6,200 bases of DNA from Planctomycetota bacterium. Its GTDB lineage: Bacteria > Planctomycetota > UBA11346. Each line of letters begins with the position of its first letter. The first letter of the stretch is position 1. The translations under genes and the position numbers were made by a program. The stretch lies in NCBI GenBank assembly GCA_024641365.1, contig JAHEDF010000246.1, positions 1 through 6,200 on the forward strand, in the 5' to 3' direction. Below the pieces are notes generated by a model. That model was not told the DNA's origin. It did not search any database and saw nothing but the letters and a program-made list of their open reading frames with translations. Positions 1-5,296 of the stretch are shown in pieces.

Positions 1-338
1 GCACGTCCACGGCCACCAATACCAAGCACAATGCCGCCTGAGCACACATACAAACTCGCTAAGGGCGTAATAAAACTTAAATATTCAAAGCCGACATGAG
101 CAAGCGCATCTGACCGTCCAATAAATAAATAATAGGTGGCCGTAATAAGTCCGAGTACAATCGCTACGGCTGGATACCAACGGTGCCAAAAATGTGGATT
201 AAGGACTGGCATCAAAGCAATAGCCAGCAACAAAGCGATAAATGGCAAGACGATCAAAAACGGAGGGCTCTCAATGGAGCCGTCAGCAGCAGCCATAGGC
301 ACAATCGTCGCCAGCAATAAAAGAAGAACGCGAATCAT
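1..338 (-). CDS. Na+/H+ antiporter-like membrane protein (CitMHS_2 type), N-terminal part only
   Basis: The gene reads off the left edge, so only about 112 N-terminal residues are visible and the C-terminus is missing. The protein starts MIRVLLLLLA and has an apparent signal peptide or first membrane segment ending near AAADG (residues 17-20). A SPPFLIVLPF stretch then begins a membrane helix (about 25-43). Next come a short loop with NPHFWHRWYP (48-57), a second helix (about 57-74), and HVGFEYLSFITPLASLYVCSGGI (81-103). The PPF..LPFIALLLAIALMP start, the HFW..WYP loop and the FITPLASLYV.SGGI segment match my memory of the putative sodium:proton antiporter/citrate-transporter-like family (PF16980) of the ion transporter superfamily. 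The transported ion is not deducible. The ATG at 336-338 is preceded by AAGGA (342-346, minus strand) at a short 3-nt spacing. The gene is divergent from the DUF2062 gene. Family identification is fairly secure; substrate is inference. Confidence 0.75.
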   Translation of the reverse strand, partial: MIRVLLLLLATIVPMAAADGSIESPPFLIVLPFIALLLAIALMPVLNPHFWHRWYPAVAIVLGLITATYYLFIGRSDALAHVGFEYLSFITPLASLYVCSGGIVLGIGGRGR

Positions 339-483
339 ATTTCCTTACCAGGTTTTGCGGAGCCGCAGAATGGCAACTGATCCGCCTGATGCCAGACCGC
401 GATCCTTGGCATTCTACCCGCTGCCGAATCCATGAGCGAAGCCCAGTGGCAGACTCTTAGAATGCTGAGATACTGAACAAACC
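339..483. promoter_or_regulatory. Divergent intergenic region between antiporter and DUF2062 genes
   Basis: This 145-bp gap must supply start signals for both flanking genes. Visible elements are an inverted repeat ATGCCA (389-394) / TGGCAT (407-412) with a 12-nt spacer, and a small palindrome TGCGG-AG-CCGCA around 356-367. There is also a weak plus-strand promoter candidate GTGGCA (446-451), 17-bp spacer, GATACT (469-474), with four of six matches in each box. If used, it would start transcription almost at the GTG of the DUF2062 gene. No convincing minus-strand promoter was found for the antiporter gene. No RNA gene or short coding frame with a credible ribosome-binding site was recognised here. 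Confidence 0.4.
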
Positions 484-1143
484 GTGATTAAAAGCGCGCC
501 GAAAACCACGAAATCGCGTTACCGACAATTCGTGCACGGGATGATGAAGACCATTCGTGGCGCTCTGTTGTTGCAAGATACCCCGCACCGCATTGCGCTT
601 GGTATCGCTTGTGGGGTGTTTTGTTCACCGTTGCCGATGTTCGGGCAAATGGTGCTCGGCATGATTCTCGCCCGCCTCTTTCGTGGCAATGTCGTTGCCT
701 CTTTGCCGTGGACGTGGATTTCCAATCCATTTACGACCCCATTTATATGGTATGGCGGTTATCGCTTTGGTATGCTTATTACGCCTGGCGATTGGCCATT
801 ATTTTCCTTTAAGCGTATTAGCGAGATTGTGGAAAAATTTACGAATTTATCTCTCGCCGATGGATTTTCATCTGGTTATGAAATTGTCGTCGAAATATTT
901 ATTCCGTTATTAGTTGGCACAATCGTATTTGGATTAATCGGTGCCGTCATGAGTTATGTGATAGCAATTCGGTCAGTGGAAAAATTACAAAAACGTCGCG
1001 CCGAGCGTTTCGCCCAATGGCGTCAACCTGCTCCGAATATTCAAAATGAAATACATACCGCAGATGAATTAAAACCAACCGTAGATACCGCAGATGCTAC
1101 TGATGCGACGAGTAATTTACGAAGATTATCATCTGATGATTAA
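484..1143 (+). CDS. DUF2062 domain membrane protein
   Basis: This 219-residue protein belongs to the DUF2062 family (PF09835), small membrane proteins of unknown biochemical function. The domain covers about residues 25-165. It shows DTPHRIALGIACGVFCSPLP (32-51), FGQMVLGMILARLFRGN (53-69) and the characteristic PWTWISNPFTTPFIWYGGYRFG (75-96), followed by a second hydrophobic pair around 136-162. The tail (about 165-219) is charged and soluble, with a basic stretch KLQKRRAERF and then an acidic, Thr/Asp-rich end. The GTG at 484 is the first possible start after an in-frame TGA at 466-468. It lacks a good Shine-Dalgarno, so an ATG at 541 (residue 20) is an alternative, although that would trim a basic N-terminal segment. 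Length is normal for the family. It converges on the DUF3298 gene across 42 bp (1144-1185), an AT-rich gap with no GC-rich hairpin I could find. Confidence 0.85.
   Translation: MIKSAPKTTKSRYRQFVHGMMKTIRGALLLQDTPHRIALGIACGVFCSPLPMFGQMVLGMILARLFRGNVVASLPWTWISNPFTTPFIWYGGYRFGMLITPGDWPLFSFKRISEIVEKFTNLSLADGFSSGYEIVVEIFIPLLVGTIVFGLIGAVMSYVIAIRSVEKLQKRRAERFAQWRQPAPNIQNEIHTADELKPTVDTADATDATSNLRRLSSDD
1055..1096 (+). repeat. 12-bp direct repeat, 30-bp period, inside the DUF2062 tail
   Basis: ATACCGCAGATG occurs at 1055-1066 and again at 1085-1096, exactly 30 bp apart and in the same reading frame. The copies encode HTADE and DTADA within the acidic C-terminal tail. This looks like a small in-frame duplication of ten codons that has since diverged, or chance in a low-complexity tail. 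Confidence 0.5.
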
Positions 1144-1185
1144 CTTCATATTACGAGCGCCAAACTAAATTATTTTTACAACGAA

Positions 1186-1947
1186 CTATTCTTTACCTGC
1201 CCACGGATTAAATTTTAATAACGGCACTACCTCTTCGCGGGGAACGTTTACCGTTATTGATCCTGCCGCGAATGGGGCAATTTCATATGGTGGGTATGTC
1301 ACAGCAATACCCGTGTCAGTGAAATATGGCAAACGAACTGGCAAGACATCAATTTGCAAACCATGATCACGTAATTTAGCCTCACTGGGTATATTTTTTC
1401 GCTTTTTATACTGCGTGGTTAATAATGCGCTTAGCGCTTCGTGATTATTTTGATCTATGATATCTGTTAACGTCATGATGCGATTAGCCGTTAAATTAAT
1501 TATAATCGCTTGCATATCGCTAGTTGAATGAGCGCCACCGGTAAAACTCACATTCCTTGCACGTAAACTGATAAACGTATCTGTATGCCAGGTGGTTTCG
1601 ATAACGCTGTCACTATACCACTGTTTGGCACTGGCATTATTAGGAAATTCTTTGCGTAATGCCAAAATATTCTCAAGCATGCTTTTTTGCTTATCTACAA
1701 CACGTTGTTTCCATGTTTCACCTGCTGGTAACCATGGAATTGTAACAGTTTGTAATAATTGCTCTGTTTGTTCGCGTTGGGCGTCAGTTTGTTTTGGCAA
1801 CACAATGTCCAAAACCACGCGCACGCCATTAATTTCGCTGCCATAATGAACAGGTTCAGCTAATTCGAGCGCTGATAGTGAGGGAGATGAAAAAATGCAG
1901 GTCCACACCACTAACATAATTAAATTGTGGAATAGACGTTGCTCCAT
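1186..1947 (-). CDS. Exported DUF3298/RsiV-like protein
   Basis: I choose the ATG at 1945-1947 (253 residues). The longer open frame from 2022 would overlap the end of mrp by about 70 bp and put a hydrophilic stretch before the signal peptide. From this start there is a clear signal peptide: short n-region MEQRLFHN, hydrophobic core LIMLVVWTCIF, and a likely cleavage after SLSA (residue 26). The mature part has a DUF4163-like first half and a C-terminal DUF3298 domain. Its hallmarks are VSFTGGAHS (about 133-141), a later LTDII, and VTYPPYEIAPFAAGSITVNVP (about 216-236). This architecture is shared with the RsiV lysozyme-sensing anti-sigma factor and with PdaC-type proteins. However, no RsiV-type cytoplasmic anti-sigma domain or deacetylase domain is present, so this is a free exported DUF3298 protein of unknown role. 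It starts 4 bp after the mrp stop, implying co-transcription and probably translational coupling. Confidence 0.8.
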   Translation of the reverse strand: MEQRLFHNLIMLVVWTCIFSSPSLSALELAEPVHYGSEINGVRVVLDIVLPKQTDAQREQTEQLLQTVTIPWLPAGETWKQRVVDKQKSMLENILALRKEFPNNASAKQWYSDSVIETTWHTDTFISLRARNVSFTGGAHSTSDMQAIIINLTANRIMTLTDIIDQNNHEALSALLTTQYKKRKNIPSEAKLRDHGLQIDVLPVRLPYFTDTGIAVTYPPYEIAPFAAGSITVNVPREEVVPLLKFNPWAGKE

Positions 1948-1951
1948 AAAT

Positions 1952-2995
1952 TTATCCGCTGAGCGCTGCCACGCTTGCTTGTCGCGCAACTTGTTCCGCA
2001 ACGGCTCTAAATGAGGCCGCACTACGACTATCAGGATGAGCTATTACTAACGGTGTGCCATCATCGCCAGCGGCACGTACGGCAGGTTCGAGTGGAATGC
2101 GGCCTAGAAATGGAATTTGTAATTCATGTGCTTCTTTTTCTGCGCCACCACTACCAAAAATTGGTTCGTTATGCCCACATTGTGGACATATAAATTCACT
2201 CATATTTTCAACTATGCCAAAAATCGGAACTTTCACTTTATCAAACATTGCTATCGAACGACGCACATCGGCTAATGCAACCGCCTGCGGTGTGGACACG
2301 ACGACTGCACCCGCCAATGGTACTGACTGCGCTAAGGTTAATTGAATATCACCGGTACCAGGCGGCAAATCGACTAATAAATAATCTAATTCACCCCAGG
2401 TCACATCGGTAATTAATTGTTTTAACGCACTGACAATCATTGGACCACGCCAAATTACTGGCTGGCGTTCATCCAATAAAAAACCCATAGAAATCATTTT
2501 TACATTATGTGCTTCTAATGGTACCATTTTTTTATTAATAACATACGGTTGACGACTGATACCCATCATGGTTGGCACTGACGGACCATAAATATCTGCG
2601 TCTAGCAAGCCGACTTTTGCGCCAACAGCGGCCAAGGCACATGCTAAATTGACAGTGATCGTACTTTTTCCGACGCCACCTTTTCCTGAGCCAACGCCGA
2701 TAATATGGCGAACACCCGGCAAGGCGTCACCAACTTGCGGGCCTTTCGGTACCTCAGCCGTCACATGAATATCTGCGCGCGTAATTCCGGGAACGGACAA
2801 TGCAGCAGCACGACATTGATCTTCTAATTGTTGTTTAACCGGACATGCGCCGGTGGTCAGTACTAGTGAAAATTTAGCAACGTCGTTTTCAATGACTAAA
2901 TCACGAATCATATTTAACGCGACTAAATTGCGCTTGAGATCCGGGTCTTCAACCGTTGCCAATGCAGCGCGAACAGCATCAATTACATCAGGCAT
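1952..2995 (-). CDS. mrp: Mrp/ApbC/NBP35-family iron-sulfur cluster carrier ATPase
   Basis: Mrp proteins are cytoplasmic P-loop ATPases that bind a labile Fe-S cluster at a dimer interface and pass it to apo-proteins. This 347-residue copy is full length. The N-terminal MIP18/DUF59 domain (about 1-85) has the pattern VEDPDLKRNLVALNMI and TTGACPVK (48-54). The deviant Walker A, GKGGVGKST, lies at 104-112. LLDADIYGPSVPTMMG (130-145) and the Walker B-like LLVDLPPGTGD (206-216) follow. The cluster-binding CxxC is C270-P-Q-C273 in FICPQCGHNEPIFGSGGAE. All expected catalytic and cluster-ligand residues are present, so it should be functional. The ATG at 2993-2995 has GGAA about 8 nt upstream. It lies downstream of ccsA on the same strand, separated by a 189-bp spacer that may carry its own promoter, and upstream of the DUF3298 gene. 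Family assignment is near certain; the client proteins are unknown. Confidence 0.97.
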   Translation of the reverse strand: MPDVIDAVRAALATVEDPDLKRNLVALNMIRDLVIENDVAKFSLVLTTGACPVKQQLEDQCRAAALSVPGITRADIHVTAEVPKGPQVGDALPGVRHIIGVGSGKGGVGKSTITVNLACALAAVGAKVGLLDADIYGPSVPTMMGISRQPYVINKKMVPLEAHNVKMISMGFLLDERQPVIWRGPMIVSALKQLITDVTWGELDYLLVDLPPGTGDIQLTLAQSVPLAGAVVVSTPQAVALADVRRSIAMFDKVKVPIFGIVENMSEFICPQCGHNEPIFGSGGAEKEAHELQIPFLGRIPLEPAVRAAGDDGTPLVIAHPDSRSAASFRAVAEQVARQASVAALSG

Positions 2996-3023
2996 GACTT
3001 TATTCCAATATGCTTTTGGGAAG

Positions 3024-3175
3024 AATTAACCGCCGAGATCTCAGAGACCGCAGTGAAAAAAAGAACTCTACTAATTAAGTAGAACGCCACACTAGCATGC
3101 CAAAGCCTAGTTATTCTATAGCAAAGATCTTTACTCATTTCATCTCTGCGCTCTCTGCGCTCTCTGCGGTTAATT
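3024..3175. repeat. 152-bp inverted-repeat element (MITE-like) between ccsA and mrp
   Basis: The left arm 3024-3058 and the reverse complement of the right arm 3138-3175 begin with the same ten bases, AATTAACCGC. They then agree at 16 of the next 20 positions, skip 3 nt, and end with TGAAA in both. Each end contains TTAA (3026-3029 and 3170-3173), which could be a target duplication of a core running from CCGC to GCGG, or simply part of the palindrome. Inside lie a 6-bp stem TCTACT/AGTAGA around AATTA (3067-3083), ACTAG/CTAGT (3091-3095, 3107-3111) and a palindrome AAAGATCTTT (3123-3132). No coding capacity is evident. The element occupies most of the 189-bp spacer and would form a long hairpin in any ccsA-mrp transcript. 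It could be a non-autonomous mobile element, a dispersed GCAGAGA-type intergenic repeat, or an intercistronic attenuator. Confidence 0.7.
3142..3168. repeat. Three tandem 9-bp CTCTCTGCG units
   Basis: ATCTCTGCG, CTCTCTGCG and CTCTCTGCG follow one another without gap, with one base difference in the first unit, and lead straight into GTTAATT. The run lies in the right arm of the inverted-repeat element. The left arm retains only degenerate versions of the units. Similar CTCTGCG/CGCAGAG runs are, from memory, recurrent in intergenic DNA of unrelated bacteria; no search was possible here. Confidence 0.8.
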
Positions 3176-3184
3176 AATAATTTT

Positions 3185-5296
3185 TTATGCGTATGAGTGC
3201 AAGCCAGCGAGCTGGACGTTTACCCAGTACCAATTAAAGGCCATGACGATGAATGCACCGATGGCAACGATAGCGGTTAGAATTCCTTTATGTTTAGGAG
3301 GGACTGCGACGCGTAAGTGTACGAGGCCAAGATAAACTACCCACGTTAGCAAGGCGAATACTTCTTTCGGATCCCAACCCCACGGACGGCCCCAGCTGAC
3401 TGCCGCCCACACAGCCCCTAATACTAAACCAACCCACAACACCAACATGGCAAGTGCATCAATAGCAAAGGTGGTGCGATCCCATGCTTCACTGCGCATA
3501 TCATTCCAGGGTAAGAAAATACGAATAATTAAATAGACCAATGACATCAATCCACCTAGTGCAATTAAACCATAACTACCGACAATACACGCCGTATGAA
3601 CGCGTAACCAGAATTCTGATAAAATAGGCATCGCAGGACTAATGAAGGCATTAATATCATGATATTCCAATAATATTTGTGCGAAGACAATAAGACAGCC
3701 AAATAAACACGCACCAAGTGCTAAACTACCACGCGCATGTGCAACACCACGTTCTTCCTCGCCAGTCGCTAATGCTTTGCGACGCCGACTGACTAGAACT
3801 GCTTCGCCAATCAAAGCAGCAAAACTGGATAATAATGCTGCCGCCGCCATCGATTCATATAAATTTGCTAACGGAATACGTTGGGCTAATTCTGCACGAA
3901 TTATAAATGCTGCCAATTGACCAATAAAACCAAATGTCGCGAGTACATATCCAATCCATAACGCCCAGGTTAATCGGCCGATTCCACCCATGGCTAAGAA
4001 TGGCACAGCCAACAACAATGACATCCAGACCCAGTGAATAAATCCATTAAATCTCCAATAGGTCATTTCCAGTTCATTGGTAATAACCAACGGTGGTCTT
4101 CCCGCTGCTATATGATCACGATCAAATAACGTCCGTAATTCACTCGTCACATTTACAAAGTCGTCAATTTTGCTTTGTAATTCTTGATTCGAAATAAGTC
4201 CGTGACGAGCGGATTTCCAGCCTTGTCCGAGTGCATTCCAGGCAACCACAGCGCGCTCAATGGTATCATCTAGCGGCACGCGCAATGCAGCATCTGCCAA
4301 ATCATCATCAGGAATTCGTAATCCAGCCCACCGTCCTTTTAAATTTTCTAACGAATCAGCAATAAGCGCCGGATTATCTAATTCCAAAGCGAGCGCAGAT
4401 TGAGGATCATCCGCTAAACGTTTTGCAGCAGCGTCATCAATTTTCCCAGCCGCAGCGGCTTTCCATAATGGCCACATCACTTCTTGATTCAGTTGAACCA
4501 TGTCTTCGCGATTAGTAATGCCAAGTTTTATTGCCGTCTCTGGTGATATAGGCATTAAACTATAAGCTTGATCTGCAAAAAGACTGATACTGCTATTATC
4601 ACCGACTGCACGCGCCACCGCAATAAAATGTGTTAATGAGGTGGTAAAAGAACCACCTAATTCCGCTGGATCGCGCCAACGGTCATTATGTGGGCCAGCC
4701 GGAACCGGAAATATACGCAATTGAAAAACTATATTCCCAGGATCAAGACTGCCCACTGCACGGCGAACTTGATTAATCGCTTTATTTTTTGACGTCACAC
4801 GACCGAGTTCTTCCAACTTATCTCTGACCGCTTTGTCGTGTAATCGTCGTGGTGAAATAAAACCTTTCGAGGTTAACAGTTCACGCTCTGCCTCAGGAAT
4901 AATTAATGCCAAATCACGACGCACTTCGGTATGCTTAACACGTGCAATCGGTTCATCTTCGTAATCGCTGTGACAAAACAATAAATCTAATAAACTAGTG
5001 AGTGGCGTATGGCCATTCCCAAATGAGGTACTGTACGCAACTCCATCAATAATTTCCATCGCTAGTGAATGAAATGGTTTATAACGTCCACCATGTTGCA
5101 CCGGCACCGCTGCTAATTCTTTTAAGGATACACCAGCTAAAGTTTCTTTTATCGGTAATAAAGCCGGTTCCCCAACATGTGGCGTTTTAATTTCAGCTGT
5201 TTGTAGCGCCACTACGCTGAGAAAAATCAAAAAAAATGAACGTAACATGAAACCACCATGTCTTGTGAGGTCACTTCTTACATATATGCGGTTCAT
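3185..5296 (-). CDS. ccsA: CcsA/ResC-type cytochrome c synthase subunit with large N-terminal extracytoplasmic domain
   Basis: With ResB it forms the System II machinery that carries haem across the membrane and attaches it to CxxCH motifs of apocytochromes c. The CcsA core fills about residues 412-703. It has multiple membrane helices, RIPLANLYESM (473-483), AFISPAMPILSEFWLRVHT (550-568), the haem-handling WWD-type motif WGRPWGWDPKE (635-645), HLR (660-662) and the terminal GLHSYA. The histidines flanking the WWD motif (H567 and H700) are candidate haem ligands. Ahead of it lie a signal peptide (core about 19-33) and some 380 extracytoplasmic residues of unknown fold, starting with PVQHGGRYKP (65-74). 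Canonical CcsA proteins are only about 300-400 residues. The ATG at 5294-5296 overlaps the resB stop as ATGA and has GGGGAG (5303-5308) 6 nt upstream. A second ATG at 5246-5248 (residue 17), with GGTGG 4 nt upstream, gives a more usual signal peptide. Identification is secure; start is uncertain. Confidence 0.93.
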   Translation of the reverse strand: MNRIYVRSDLTRHGGFMLRSFFLIFLSVVALQTAEIKTPHVGEPALLPIKETLAGVSLKELAAVPVQHGGRYKPFHSLAMEIIDGVAYSTSFGNGHTPLTSLLDLLFCHSDYEDEPIARVKHTEVRRDLALIIPEAERELLTSKGFISPRRLHDKAVRDKLEELGRVTSKNKAINQVRRAVGSLDPGNIVFQLRIFPVPAGPHNDRWRDPAELGGSFTTSLTHFIAVARAVGDNSSISLFADQAYSLMPISPETAIKLGITNREDMVQLNQEVMWPLWKAAAAGKIDDAAAKRLADDPQSALALELDNPALIADSLENLKGRWAGLRIPDDDLADAALRVPLDDTIERAVVAWNALGQGWKSARHGLISNQELQSKIDDFVNVTSELRTLFDRDHIAAGRPPLVITNELEMTYWRFNGFIHWVWMSLLLAVPFLAMGGIGRLTWALWIGYVLATFGFIGQLAAFIIRAELAQRIPLANLYESMAAAALLSSFAALIGEAVLVSRRRKALATGEEERGVAHARGSLALGACLFGCLIVFAQILLEYHDINAFISPAMPILSEFWLRVHTACIVGSYGLIALGGLMSLVYLIIRIFLPWNDMRSEAWDRTTFAIDALAMLVLWVGLVLGAVWAAVSWGRPWGWDPKEVFALLTWVVYLGLVHLRVAVPPKHKGILTAIVAIGAFIVMAFNWYWVNVQLAGLHSYA

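Noticed and set aside
136..435. Open plus-strand frame of 99 codons across the antiporter gene start
   Set aside because: It lies antisense to a recognisable membrane protein, has no family-like composition and no credible ribosome-binding site.
1144..1185. Bidirectional terminator in the convergent gap
   Set aside because: The gap is AT-rich, but I found no GC-rich inverted repeat in its 42 bp.
1948..2022. N-terminal extension of the DUF3298 protein starting at 2022
   Set aside because: It overlaps the conserved-length 3' end of mrp, is hydrophilic, and would displace the signal peptide from the N-terminus.
2011..2345. Plus-strand open frames inside mrp
   Set aside because: They are antisense to well-conserved Mrp coding sequence; their apparent motifs are reverse-complement shadows.
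3024..3175. CRISPR array
   Set aside because: Repeat units are 9 bp and contiguous, with no spacers, and the larger arms are inverted rather than direct.
3024..3186. The inverted repeat as a rho-independent terminator for ccsA
   Set aside because: In the minus-strand direction the long stem is not followed by a T-run. A T-run does follow on the plus strand (3181-3186), but no plus-strand gene ends here. The imperfect 35-nt arms and long loop also fit a dispersed element better.
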